Of a DNA stretch of 64,000 bases, positions 42,979 through 51,547 are shown one piece after another; within the stretch, counting starts at the first letter, position 1; every line of letters begins with the position of its first letter. Both the position numbers and the translations under genes were made by a program. The notes beneath the pieces are model-generated. The model was not told where the DNA came from. It did not search any database and saw only the letters and a program-made list of their open reading frames with translations. Origin of the DNA: an uncultured Pseudomonadota bacterium (GTDB lineage: Bacteria > Myxococcota_A > UBA796 > CAJQPC01); assembly GCA_913060515.1 (NCBI GenBank), contig CAJXRZ010000030.1, positions 1 through 64,000 on the forward strand. The letters are read 5' to 3'.

Positions 42979-44079
42979 TCAGAAGGGCCAGTCTACGCCC
43001 TGGGGGACCTGCTGGGTAATACAGTGAATCCCCCCTCCAGCCTGCCCAAGCGTGTTGGCGACCACGCCCACCACCTCGTGCTCTGGGTGCAGCTCACGCA
43101 GAATGCCAAGCGGAACATCATCGAGAGCAGCCTGGCCTTGGATGGGCACGATCAGCCCGCCGTTGGCCGTGTAGAAGTTGATGTGGAAGGCGGTAAAGCT
43201 GGTCGCGGGCAGGCGGATCACCTCAAAGCCCTCTCCCTCCAGGATCTCTCGGGCTTGCTCCAGCATCTGGTAGTTGTCCGGGTCCTCGCTGCGAGCGATG
43301 CTGTTGAGCACCAGTGTGTTCTCGGCAACAAAGGCCGCGATGCCGTCTACGTGACCGTTGGTGATGGGATCTGGAGTCCATCCACCTGGCAGCCAAATCA
43401 CCCGGTCCACGCCGAGCTGTTCCTTGAGAATCTGGCTCTGCTCCTCCTTGGAAACCTGGGGGTTTCGGCCCTTGTGCAGCAGGCACTGCTCGGTAGTCAC
43501 CAGCGCACCCGTTCCATCCATGATGACCGCGCCACCCTCCAGAATCAGCTCGTGGTTGTAGACCTGCACCCCCAAGTCTTCGGCCATCCGCCACTTGATC
43601 AGAGCGTCCTGAGCGTAGCTGTAGCTGCCGCCCCAGCCATTGAACTGAAAGCACGAGGCCCGCACGCGCCCGTCTTGGTGGGTCAACAACATGGGGCCCG
43701 AGTCTCGGCTCCAGCCGTCGTCCAAGGGCGCGTCCAAGACGGTGACCGAAGCGCCGCACAGCTCCTGAGCCAGAGCCACATCTTCAGGATTGGCGTAGAG
43801 CACCACCGGCTCAAACTCTGAGACCGCCCGAGCGACCGCCGCCCATTCTTGGCGCGCGTCCTGGATGGACTGACAGTCCTGAATCACGCCACAGTAGCGA
43901 GAGGCCGGGGGGAACTGCATCAAGCAGCCAGCATGGGCCGCCCACTCAGCGGGATGGGAGAAGCCATCGGCCAAGGGCGTACTCAGCACGCCGGGAACTG
44001 GAGGCTGTGGCGGAATCCTACTGCCGCAGGCCGCCAAGGCACCCATTCCACCCAGAAAGTGTCTTCGGTTCAGCTTCAT
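42979..44079 (-). CDS. Tat-exported agmatine deiminase-family enzyme
   Basis: 366 residues. The start MKLNRRHFLGGMGALAAC has a twin-Arg motif and a lipobox Cys, so it is probably a Tat-exported lipoprotein, whereas classic agmatine deiminases are cytoplasmic. The PAD-type guanidino-hydrolase core is intact: DDGWSRDSGPM, GGAVIMDGTG, GHVDGIAAFV and the catalytic Cys in GGGIHCIT. It would hydrolyse agmatine or a peptidyl or free arginine analogue to a citrulline-type product and ammonia. In a minus-strand run between alkB and the phosphoesterase. Confidence 0.9.
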   Translation of the reverse strand: MKLNRRHFLGGMGALAACGSRIPPQPPVPGVLSTPLADGFSHPAEWAAHAGCLMQFPPASRYCGVIQDCQSIQDARQEWAAVARAVSEFEPVVLYANPEDVALAQELCGASVTVLDAPLDDGWSRDSGPMLLTHQDGRVRASCFQFNGWGGSYSYAQDALIKWRMAEDLGVQVYNHELILEGGAVIMDGTGALVTTEQCLLHKGRNPQVSKEEQSQILKEQLGVDRVIWLPGGWTPDPITNGHVDGIAAFVAENTLVLNSIARSEDPDNYQMLEQAREILEGEGFEVIRLPATSFTAFHINFYTANGGLIVPIQGQAALDDVPLGILRELHPEHEVVGVVANTLGQAGGGIHCITQQVPQGVDWPF

Positions 44080-44129
44080 GCCTCAACGGTACCCTCCGAT
44101 CGCCAGCCACGCGACGACGCCCTTGGAGC

Positions 44130-44750
44130 TCAGCGGGAGAGCAGCGTAGGCACAGGCGCAGCCTCCCGAAACTGAACAGAGATGCGCGGCATGGCGCTGG
44201 CCACCTTGGGCACGCAGTGCTCAAAGTCCTCCTGGCAGCGCCCCCCCATGACCAACAGGTCCCCCCAACCCAGCTCAAAGCCCAGGCTTGGTCCTCCGCC
44301 TGCTGGCCGAATGGCAAAACGCCGGGGCTCCCCGAGAGAGAGAATGCCGATCACAGTGTCCGAGCGCAGCGGCCCCATTCGGTCGCCGTGCCACGCCACG
44401 CTGTCCTGGCCCCCTCGGTACATGCACAACCCCAGACGGCTTAGGCTGCGGCTGTAGCGCTCGGAGAGCAGGTTGCTGGCCCGCTCCAAGATCGGTGGTA
44501 CCGCTCCGCGCTTCGGCAAGCTGGCGACCAGCCTGGGCACATCCAGCAGGCGCTCGTACATGACACGCTGCTCCTCCTGCCAGTCCACTCCCCGACAGAG
44601 TGAGTCGAAGAGCAATCCATGGCCTTTGAGCCAGCCGGAGCGGTGCTCCAGCCAAGACTCTTGGGAGAGCTGGATGCGCTGAATGCCATGCCAATCGCTG
44701 GGCAAGGACAGTTCAGGCTGGGAGAAGAGGGCGAGTTGTTGGGCGAGCAT
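44130..44750 (-). CDS. alkB: AlkB-type 2-oxoglutarate/Fe(II) dioxygenase
   Basis: 206 residues. Oxidatively removes methyl groups from 1-methyladenine and 3-methylcytosine in DNA or RNA. The Fe ligands are His and Asp in WHGDRMG and the distal His in FEHCVPK; RISVQFR carries the 2-oxoglutarate-binding Arg. YRGGQDSVAWH and LSLGEPRRFAIR fit the bacterial AlkB group. A LexA-type box overlaps the promoter (44763-44779), so SOS control is likely. Confidence 0.93.
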   Translation of the reverse strand: MLAQQLALFSQPELSLPSDWHGIQRIQLSQESWLEHRSGWLKGHGLLFDSLCRGVDWQEEQRVMYERLLDVPRLVASLPKRGAVPPILERASNLLSERYSRSLSRLGLCMYRGGQDSVAWHGDRMGPLRSDTVIGILSLGEPRRFAIRPAGGGPSLGFELGWGDLLVMGGRCQEDFEHCVPKVASAMPRISVQFREAAPVPTLLSR

Positions 44751-44762
44751 GTTCAGAGAGTA

Positions 44763-44779
44763 CTGAACATGCGTTCATG
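44763..44779 (-). promoter_or_regulatory. LexA (SOS) box upstream of alkB
   Basis: CTGAACATGCGTTCATG agrees at 16 of 17 positions with the myxobacterial LexA consensus CTRHAMRYBYGTTCAGS and contains the dyad TGAACATGCGTTCA. A second half-site, CATGTTCAG (44748-44756), forms another inverted repeat with CTGAACATG and overlaps the alkB start codon. Confidence 0.65.
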
Positions 44780-44820
44780 TGTCCAGGGAATCCCCCAGAG
44801 ACGATCCCTGATTGCTGCCC

Positions 44821-46026
44821 TTAGTTCGGGCGCGGTCCCAGGTGAACTTCCAGGTCTTCTTCTCGATCATCGATGAACTCAATCATCGCGCCCTGGTAGT
44901 AGTTCACGTAGTCCATTCCGTAGGGTCGATGCGGGTCATTCTGAACCAGGTCACGGATCTGGTCCTCGACCTCGCGGGCGTACCCGACCTGGTCAATCTC
45001 CTCGGAGAGGGTCTGCAGCTCCCAGACAGCCGCGATGTAGTCGGCCTTGCAGTCCTCGACCTCCAGGCAGCGCTTGGCGATGATTCCGTTGACCTCCATT
45101 GGGTTCTTGTCTGGGTAGTAGAAGGTCTCGTCCATGCCGTGGGGCAGCCAGATCAAGCGGTCGATCTCGGGATCCACGTAGATGTGGGCGTCGTCACCGG
45201 GGTTGGCGTAGGGGTAGCTGTCGTACTGCCCAATGACAGACTCAGCGGCGAAGAAGCGCACGAACTGGTCCACGTCCATGTGGTCGGCCAAGGCGTTCAT
45301 GGCCTGGATGCTCCCGCTGCGCTCCATCGCGTCTGCGGCGCCTTGGATGTGGCTGCGGTCCTCCTCGCCGAACTCAATCTGGAAGTCGTCGACGTAGTAG
45401 TCGTAGAAGTCGACGTCCCAGACCTCGAACATGGAGCCCTCGTCGCTGCGCCAGCGCTCCACCATGCGCTTGTCAACGCCCTCCAGCCCCGCGTAGAGGC
45501 CATAGTCTTCCCCGTTGATCTGCAAGGTCACGTGGGAGCAGCGCGAAGCGGGAATGCCTGCCTCGCGCATCAGCCGGTAGGACACCCGCTCATGCATCAT
45601 GCTGTAGTCATTGGACATGTTGTTGAGCGTGAGCTCCTTGAGCCCCGCGAAACGAACACCGTCCTGGAACTTGTCGAACTTGAGCTTGAGGCTGGGCTTC
45701 TCGTCGAACTTGAGGAAGGAGTTCTCGCCCTTCAGACGCACGCCGATGTTCTCGTAGCGCACGCCCTTGTAGATCATGGTCGCCGGAACCCACTCGTGGT
45801 CGCCGCCCTTGACCTCGCGTTGCAGCTGACGCACGTAGTCGTCGTCAATCTCCAGGGCGAAGTGTGCCAAGTCAACGTCGTCGAAGATGGCGTCCTGCTC
45901 TTCGGGACCAAAGAAGCCATCCACCGCCTCGGTGCCCACGTCTTGGGGGAGCACCCAGCTGAAGCTGCCTTCCTGCTCGGGGTCCACACCCTCAGGGGTG
46001 CATGCCAATGCGAGGAGGAGAATCAT
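44821..46026 (-). CDS. CotH-kinase family lipoprotein
   Basis: 401 residues; very short signal MILLLALAC (Cys9). CotH core: GVRLKGENSFL, KPSLKLKFDKF, LKELTLNNMSNDYSMMHERVSYRLMREAGIP, GEDYGLYAGLEGVDKRMVERW. CotH proteins are secreted kinases related to Fam20C that phosphorylate coat proteins. At the metal-binding position this copy reads LPHGMDETF, so the first Asp of the usual DxD is Gly; activity is uncertain. ATG start overlaps the stop of the beta-helix gene by four bases. Confidence 0.92.
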   Translation of the reverse strand: MILLLALACTPEGVDPEQEGSFSWVLPQDVGTEAVDGFFGPEEQDAIFDDVDLAHFALEIDDDYVRQLQREVKGGDHEWVPATMIYKGVRYENIGVRLKGENSFLKFDEKPSLKLKFDKFQDGVRFAGLKELTLNNMSNDYSMMHERVSYRLMREAGIPASRCSHVTLQINGEDYGLYAGLEGVDKRMVERWRSDEGSMFEVWDVDFYDYYVDDFQIEFGEEDRSHIQGAADAMERSGSIQAMNALADHMDVDQFVRFFAAESVIGQYDSYPYANPGDDAHIYVDPEIDRLIWLPHGMDETFYYPDKNPMEVNGIIAKRCLEVEDCKADYIAAVWELQTLSEEIDQVGYAREVEDQIRDLVQNDPHRPYGMDYVNYYQGAMIEFIDDREEDLEVHLGPRPN

Positions 46027-48011
46027 TGTGCACCTGGTCCGCCGGTGGCGCCCATATCTGAGCGACTCCCGTCATTGTCTCGGATGTCAGGGTCGCCGGC
46101 GTCGATGCACTCCGACTGGCTGCCCAGGTCAAAGTCCAAGCCGTCCGCATCCTGGAAGTCTGGGTCCAAGCTGGCGTTGCCACTGCTGCCCATGGGGTTG
46201 TCCATGCCGATGAACCCGGCGCTGTCCCAGAACGCTGTGTAGGAGAACTCGGCTTGGCCGTCCTCTTCCAGGTAGACAACGTTCCCGTCCACGCCGCTGA
46301 TGATGCTGTTGCTCACCCGCAGGGTTCCCTCGCCCTTGACGGAGAAGCCGCCGGACTCCGGGGAGTCGTTGTCATGGGTGGTGACGTTGAGCAGGAGCAG
46401 CTCGCCAGCCTTGACGTAGGCGATGCCCCCGTCATCTCCAGCGTCGTTGTCGGAGACGTAGCTGTTCACCAAGCGAACATCGCTGAGAAGGTAGTGCTCG
46501 CTCTCCTCTCCGGGATCGATGAGCACGTAGTCAATGCACAGTGCAGCGCCATCGCTCGCTGCGTTGTCGGTGAGCTCCAGGTTCTGCAATGTCACCCGGT
46601 AGGGAGCGTTGTCGAAGGAGAGGGCACCACCGCAGTCCTGGGCGCTGTTCTCCAGAAACACCGAGTCCGAGATGGTGAAGCGGCCTTCGTTTGTCCAGGA
46701 GTGGATGCCTGCTCCTCGGTACGCCTCGTTGCCTTGGAAGAAGCACCCCGAGACGTCCGCGGTCTCATTGTCCAGCTCCAGGCCACCGCCTGCATCGCCA
46801 GCCCGGTTGCCGATGAAGGTGGAGTCGAGGACCGAGTTGGAGGAGTGAGACATCTTCAGCCCGCCACCGTCGTCTCCTGCCGAGTTCTCCTCGAACAGGT
46901 TGTCTACGATGACCAAGCGGCCCACGTAGGAGCGCAGCCCGCCAGCGTCGTCCCAGGCCTCGTTGTTGGAGATGGTGTTTCCTTCAATACGCGAGCTGGC
47001 GTAGTTGAAGTACAGCCCGCCGCCGTCCTCTTGGGAGACATTCCCCGTCACGGTGTTGCCCTCCAAGTCGCCGGTGCCTTGGAAGGAGATCACGCCGCCG
47101 CCGTTGTAGGCGCTGGTGTTGTCCGCGATGGTGTTCCCGCGCAGCACGGTCCTGCCGTCGATCCACACGCCGCCACCCCCAGAGCCGGCTCCGCGGTACT
47201 CCTCATCGGTGGTGGTGGCCGAGTTGCCGCGCACTTCATTCTCAATGGCCTCGACCCGGCCACCGCTGATGGCAAGTCCGCCGCCTTCCAAGGCCGTGTT
47301 GCTCTGGAAGAGGTTGCCCAGCACTTCGCCTTCGCTTCCTACAAAGCCAGCGCCACCGCCCCAGCCGGCGCCTTCGTTGTCCGAGAAGACGTTGCCCTGG
47401 ATGTCGATATCGCAGTCGTCGGTGTAGAGACCCACGCCATCGATGCCGGTGTTGCCCACCACTTCGTTGCCCACCATGGTGAGCTCGGCGCCATCACAGG
47501 CAACGCCAGCGCCCTGCTCCGCTTCACCGCCGGTGATGGTGAAGCCTTCCAGGTAGAGCTCGCCTCGGCCGTCCACACGAACGACCTGGTCTCCGTCGCC
47601 ATCCAGAGTGGTGACATCTGGACCCTCGAGGGCCACGATTCCCAGCTCCTTGTCGTCGATGCGAAGCGACACTTCGTAGCGTCCGGCACAGACCATCAAG
47701 GTGAAGCCGTCCGGGGCGTCGTCTACGGCGTCTTCCAGGTCGTCGTAGTCCGCCAAGCCGTCCTCACAGACGGTCTTGTCATCGGCCACGCCGCTGCAGT
47801 CTTGGTCGATTCCGTCGGCGTCATCGCCCTCGTCGCCGCCCGGATAGACCTCGCCGTCCTCGTCGTCACAGTCTTCGTCGGCTGTGAATCCGTCCCCGTC
47901 AGCGTCCACGTCTCCATCAACCTCAGAGACCTGTTCGCCTCCGATCTGGGCCAGTCCGTCCCCACAGCCGATTGAGAGGGAAAGAAGAAGAGAAGGGATC
48001 AGTAGAATCAC
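46023..48011 (-). CDS. MopE-motif, right-handed beta-helix lipoprotein
   Basis: 662 residues; signal MILLIPSLLLSLSIGC (Cys16), no basic residue. Residues about 32-75 are an Asp-rich metal-binding motif of the MopE kind (DADGDGFTADEDCDDEDG, GIDQDCSG), a known Ca or Cu binder. The rest is a parallel beta-helix of over twenty short repeats with Asn ladders (GNEVVGNTGIDG, NTIADNTSAYNGGG, EENSAGDDGGGLK), ending SDMGATGGPGA. GTG start with GAGG seven bases upstream. Divergent from the second CotH gene and coupled to the first, so the helix protein may be the kinase substrate (inference). Confidence 0.92.
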   Translation of the reverse strand: MILLIPSLLLSLSIGCGDGLAQIGGEQVSEVDGDVDADGDGFTADEDCDDEDGEVYPGGDEGDDADGIDQDCSGVADDKTVCEDGLADYDDLEDAVDDAPDGFTLMVCAGRYEVSLRIDDKELGIVALEGPDVTTLDGDGDQVVRVDGRGELYLEGFTITGGEAEQGAGVACDGAELTMVGNEVVGNTGIDGVGLYTDDCDIDIQGNVFSDNEGAGWGGGAGFVGSEGEVLGNLFQSNTALEGGGLAISGGRVEAIENEVRGNSATTTDEEYRGAGSGGGGVWIDGRTVLRGNTIADNTSAYNGGGVISFQGTGDLEGNTVTGNVSQEDGGGLYFNYASSRIEGNTISNNEAWDDAGGLRSYVGRLVIVDNLFEENSAGDDGGGLKMSHSSNSVLDSTFIGNRAGDAGGGLELDNETADVSGCFFQGNEAYRGAGIHSWTNEGRFTISDSVFLENSAQDCGGALSFDNAPYRVTLQNLELTDNAASDGAALCIDYVLIDPGEESEHYLLSDVRLVNSYVSDNDAGDDGGIAYVKAGELLLLNVTTHDNDSPESGGFSVKGEGTLRVSNSIISGVDGNVVYLEEDGQAEFSYTAFWDSAGFIGMDNPMGSSGNASLDPDFQDADGLDFDLGSQSECIDAGDPDIRDNDGSRSDMGATGGPGAQ

Positions 48012-48073
48012 GGGGTACCTCGGGTCGCCTGTAAACCTTACACCAAGAGACGCGGGATCCAGGGCCTTTGCGC

Positions 48074-48079
48074 TATGCT
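48074..48079 (+). promoter_or_regulatory. Candidate -10 element before the second CotH gene
   Basis: TATGCT ends seven bases before GTG 48087, with no Shine-Dalgarno, so the transcript may start at the GTG (leaderless), as suggested for the cyclase at 28317. Confidence 0.35.
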
Positions 48080-48086
48080 CACAAGC

Positions 48087-49310
48087 GTGATCCCCACCCT
48101 ACTGTTGTTCGCCTGCACTCAGCCCCCCGCGGACACCGCTGTGCCCGAGATTGCAGACCTGCCGGACCCGAACATAGAGACGGCCCCTGCCTGGGCCGAT
48201 GATGGCGACCAGCTCTTCAACCGACTGGTGGTGCACCAGGTTGAAATTACCCTGGATGACCAAGACATACAGGACATCTACGCCGACCCCTACAGCTATG
48301 TAGAAGGCGAGGTGACTTTCGACGGCAAGGCGCTGGACCCGGTCGGGGTACGCCTCAAGGGCCACATCGGTTCCTTCCGGGATCTGTCTCAGAAGTCCGG
48401 CTTCAAGATCGACTTGAACCGCTTCTTCCCAGACCAAAAACTGTATGGGCAGAAGCAACTCACCCTGAACAACGCAGTGGTGGACTGCTCCTACAGCAAG
48501 GAGCACCTCGGCTACACCCTGTACCGGGCAGCGGGGGTGCCGGTTCCGCGCAATGGCTTTGCCTGGATTCGCGTCAACGGCGAGGACTACGGCCTCTACG
48601 TGCTGACCGAGACCCCGGACGATCAGCTCTTAGAGCGCCACTTCGAAGAGCCGGATGGCACGCTCTACGACGGCAAGTACCTGTACTACGACAACGGCGG
48701 CTACCAGTTGATGGACTTCTGGCCGGGGCTGGCGCCCTATTTCGAGCTGGAAGAAGGGCCCGATGTGCAGAACGCGGACATCATCGCCTTTACCGCCGTG
48801 GTCGACAGCGCCGTCGGAAAGCCGGACTACTACGAGCGCATGTCGGCGGTCCTGAACTGGGAGAAGCAGCACACCCACGTCGCGATCGACCAGCTCATTG
48901 GCCACCTAGACGGCTACTCGATGAACACCAACAACTACAGGGTGTACTTCGACCCCGCAGATGACGGCCGGGCCGTTCTCCTGCCCTTCGATCTGGACTA
49001 CGCCTTTCTGTACTCGGGCAACTGGGGCATGTCTTGGAACTCCCCACGAGCCCGCTTGACCAGCGCTTGTTGGAACGATGCGGAGTGTGTAGAGGCCCAG
49101 CGCGAGGGCATGGCCTGGGTCCTGGCAAATGCCTACGACGAAGACGAGATGCAGCGGGTCATCGACGAGGTGGAGGAGCTCACGGCTCCCTACATTGAAG
49201 ACGACCCCCGCCGCGAATGCACCACAAGCCAGGTCCGTTCATACCGAGCCGGCTTGCGGAACTGGGTGCGTGACCGCCCCGACGAAATGGAAGACTTTTG
49301 GGAGCTCTGA
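48087..49310 (+). CDS. CotH-kinase family lipoprotein, second copy
   Basis: 407 residues from GTG 48087; an ATG at 48075 (four residues longer) is possible. Signal MIPTLLLFAC (Cys10). CotH blocks: VGVRLKGHIGSF, KSGFKIDLNRF, KQLTLNNAVVDCSY, GEDYGLYVLTETPDDQLL and PFDLDYAF with both Asp of the metal-binding DxD. So this copy keeps the catalytic residues that the first copy has partly lost. Its stop overlaps the start of the lamin-tail gene (TGATG). Confidence 0.92.
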   Translation: MIPTLLLFACTQPPADTAVPEIADLPDPNIETAPAWADDGDQLFNRLVVHQVEITLDDQDIQDIYADPYSYVEGEVTFDGKALDPVGVRLKGHIGSFRDLSQKSGFKIDLNRFFPDQKLYGQKQLTLNNAVVDCSYSKEHLGYTLYRAAGVPVPRNGFAWIRVNGEDYGLYVLTETPDDQLLERHFEEPDGTLYDGKYLYYDNGGYQLMDFWPGLAPYFELEEGPDVQNADIIAFTAVVDSAVGKPDYYERMSAVLNWEKQHTHVAIDQLIGHLDGYSMNTNNYRVYFDPADDGRAVLLPFDLDYAFLYSGNWGMSWNSPRARLTSACWNDAECVEAQREGMAWVLANAYDEDEMQRVIDEVEELTAPYIEDDPRRECTTSQVRSYRAGLRNWVRDRPDEMEDFWEL

Positions 49311-49864
49311 TGTTGGCCATTCTCACGCTTTTCTCGCCACTTTTGGGCTGCGCAGGCGGCTACGCCGTGATCGGTGAATGCCCAGACTGTGTGGACACCG
49401 GCGAGGAGATTCCCCTGGACGGCGAATACTTGCTGGATGTGACCATCAACGAGGTCATGGCCTCCAACAGCCTGAGCTGGGTGGACGAGGACGAGACCAG
49501 CCCCGACTGGATCGAGATCTACAACGGCTCTGAGATCGAGGTCGACCTGGACGGCTTCTTGCTGCGGGACGACCTGGAAGAGGGCGAGCCCTCGGAGATC
49601 AAGGGCAGCTTGGTGGTCCCCGCCGGCGGCTTCGTCCTGCTCTTGGCCGACGGCGACGGCAGCAAGGGCACGGAGTACTTGGACATGAAGCTCTCCAGCG
49701 ATGGAGAGCAGCTCGGGCTCTACACCCCGGATGACCAAGCCCTGAGCCTGTTGGAGTTCGGTCTCCAGCTTGAGGACATGTCCTTGGCGCGGGAGAAGGA
49801 CGGCAAGGAAGACAGCTGGACCTACCGCGCCATGGGCACCCCAGGCGAGTCCAACGAGGACTGA
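49310..49864 (+). CDS. Lamin-tail-domain lipoprotein
   Basis: 184 residues from ATG 49310, overlapping the CotH stop by one base. Signal MLAILTLFSPLLGC (Cys14). After an acidic spacer the LTD fold is clear: INEVMASNSLSWVDED, DWIEIYNGSEIEVDLDGFLL, GSLVVPAGGFVLLLADGD. LTD modules stand next to CotH domains in many surface proteins; here the two are separate but translationally coupled genes, so they probably act together at the surface. Confidence 0.9.
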   Translation: MLAILTLFSPLLGCAGGYAVIGECPDCVDTGEEIPLDGEYLLDVTINEVMASNSLSWVDEDETSPDWIEIYNGSEIEVDLDGFLLRDDLEEGEPSEIKGSLVVPAGGFVLLLADGDGSKGTEYLDMKLSSDGEQLGLYTPDDQALSLLEFGLQLEDMSLAREKDGKEDSWTYRAMGTPGESNED

Positions 49865-49877
49865 GCTCCCCGCTGAC

Positions 49878-50561
49878 TCAGCAGGGAAGGTCCAGACAAG
49901 CGCAGAGGAACTGCACCGTGGGAAGGGTCTCCGCCAGCATGGCGGCTAGGCGCTTCTCTGCGCCAGCCTTGGCCAGGTCTTGTTCGGAGACCGCCTTCCA
50001 GACGGCAAAGTCTTTGCGGCGTAGATCCTCGATCAATGGGTGGTTTACATCGTAGCCCTTGGGTGCCCGCTTTAGGCTCTGCCCCATGAAGCTCCAGCCC
50101 TTGCCGAGCACTTCATCCCGAGCAGCGACCCATTCGCCGGGGTGCTCCAGGATGCCTTTGCGAACCGCAGCCAGCGCGTCCTTCTGGGGCTGCCAAATGC
50201 CAGAGCCGCAGCCGACATTTCCTGGCTCCAAGCCCAGGTAGAACCCTGGCGCGTGCACATCACGGCTGGTCAGCTCGTGGCGGAACTGCATGCCGGTGTG
50301 GGTCTTGTAGGGCGTCTTGTCTTTGGAGAAGCGCGTGTCCCGGTAGATGCGGAAGAGCGAGCCGCCTTGGGCCTTGGCCACCGCGACAAAGTGCGGGCTG
50401 ACCTGGCTCTGAAGTGGGCCTTCAAAGTCCGAGATGAAGGCCAGGGCCGGGTCTTTGACCAGGGCCTCGTAGCGCTTCTTGTTCTCCGCGAACCACTCGC
50501 GGTTGTTGTTCTCGGCCAGCTCGACCATGAAGTCAAGCAGGGTGGTGGGAATCGACGCCAT
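49878..50561 (-). CDS. DUF2461 family protein
   Basis: 227 residues, cytoplasmic. The DUF2461 pattern is complete: LDFMVELAENNNREWFAENKKRYEA, FRIYRDTRFSKDKTPYKTH, GFYLGLEPGNVGCGSGIW and a YDVNHPLIEDLRRKDF region. Function of the family is not known. ATG start with GGAG seven bases upstream; convergent with the lamin-tail gene. Confidence 0.9.
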   Translation of the reverse strand: MASIPTTLLDFMVELAENNNREWFAENKKRYEALVKDPALAFISDFEGPLQSQVSPHFVAVAKAQGGSLFRIYRDTRFSKDKTPYKTHTGMQFRHELTSRDVHAPGFYLGLEPGNVGCGSGIWQPQKDALAAVRKGILEHPGEWVAARDEVLGKGWSFMGQSLKRAPKGYDVNHPLIEDLRRKDFAVWKAVSEQDLAKAGAEKRLAAMLAETLPTVQFLCACLDLPC

Positions 50562-50675
50562 TTCTCACTCCAGGGGTGTTCGAGGGGCCATTAGGGGACT
50601 AGTTCCCCGCAAATGACAAGCACAACAACAGGTTTTCCTTCGGCCGTAGGCGAGTGTTTCGACAAAGCCAAAGAA

Positions 50676-50690
50676 GCGAGCTCAGCTCGC
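50676..50690 (+). promoter_or_regulatory. Palindrome in the tatD leader
   Basis: Perfect inverted repeat GCGAGCT-C-AGCTCGC, 60 bases before the tatD start; either an operator or a leader hairpin. Confidence 0.3.
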
Positions 50691-50723
50691 GCCGACGCGC
50701 CGAGAAGCATTCGCACGAACGGA

Positions 50724-50738
50724 GGCCGAACGTCGGCC
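50724..50738 (+). promoter_or_regulatory. Hairpin just before tatD ribosome site
   Basis: GGCCGA, loop ACG, TCGGCC, ending one base before the GGAGGG of tatD. If formed in the mRNA it would lie against the ribosome-binding site. Confidence 0.35.
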
Positions 50739-50749
50739 CGGAGGGCGAC

Positions 50750-51538
50750 ATGTATATAGACATTGGCGCGAATCTCGCCGGCAGACAATTCCGACATGAC
50801 TGGCCCAAAGTCGTCCAGCAAGCACAAGATCACGGGGTCGCTCAGATCCTGATCACAGGGACCAGCGTAGAGGCCTCGCAGGCGGCATCCGGCATGGCAC
50901 TGAAGCATCCCGGGGTTCTGTTTTCAACATCGGGCATCCATCCCCACGGCGCCAAAGACTGCTCCCCCCAAGCTCTGAACACCCTTCGCGAAGTCGCGCA
51001 GGCTCCCCACGTGGTCGCCATCGGCGAGTGCGGCCTGGACTTCAACCGCATGTTCTCGCCGCAGAAGGACCAAGAGGCGGCCTTTCATGCCCAGCTTGAG
51101 CTGGCGGCCGAGCTGAAGCTGCCGGTCTTCCTGCACGAGCGAGATGCCTACCCGCGCTTCGCTGAGATTCTGGCGGAGTGGCGCCCTGAGCTGCCCGGCG
51201 CGGTGGTTCACTGCTTCACCGGGGAGCGAGAGGCCCTGCAGCACTACCTGGAGTTGGACTGCCACATCGGCATCACCGGCTGGGTGTGCGATGAGCGCCG
51301 CGGCAGTGGCCTGGCGGAGCTGGTGCCCGAGATCCCCGATGAGCGCCTGCTGATCGAGACCGACGCGCCTTGGCTCACGCCTCGAACGCTCAAGCCCAGG
51401 CCCAAGCGCAACCTGCCGGAGTTTCTGCCGCACATCGCCGAGCGCATCGCCGAGCTGCGGGGGCAGAGCTTGGCGCACGTGGCCCGGGTCAGTACCCAGA
51501 ACGCCCAAGCGCTCTTCTCGATGCCCACTGCGGGATAA
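50750..51538 (+). CDS. tatD: TatD-family metal-dependent DNase
   Basis: 262 residues from ATG 50750 (GGAGGG upstream). TatD-type amidohydrolase fold: MYIDIGANLAGRQF (the TatD subclass without the first HxH pair), SGIHPHGAKD, IGECGLDFNRM, PVFLHERDA, VHCFTG and LIETDAPWLTP supply the metal-binding His, Glu and Asp. A 3'-5' exonuclease used in DNA repair or turnover of oxidised DNA. Nine bases before the sulfotransferase gene. Confidence 0.93.
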   Translation: MYIDIGANLAGRQFRHDWPKVVQQAQDHGVAQILITGTSVEASQAASGMALKHPGVLFSTSGIHPHGAKDCSPQALNTLREVAQAPHVVAIGECGLDFNRMFSPQKDQEAAFHAQLELAAELKLPVFLHERDAYPRFAEILAEWRPELPGAVVHCFTGEREALQHYLELDCHIGITGWVCDERRGSGLAELVPEIPDERLLIETDAPWLTPRTLKPRPKRNLPEFLPHIAERIAELRGQSLAHVARVSTQNAQALFSMPTAG

Positions 51539-51547
51539 GGCTCTGGG

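Noticed and set aside
44812-47975. Long plus-strand frames opposite the CotH and beta-helix genes
   Set aside because: They mirror strongly patterned minus-strand coding sequence, lack ribosome sites, and show no recognisable domain.
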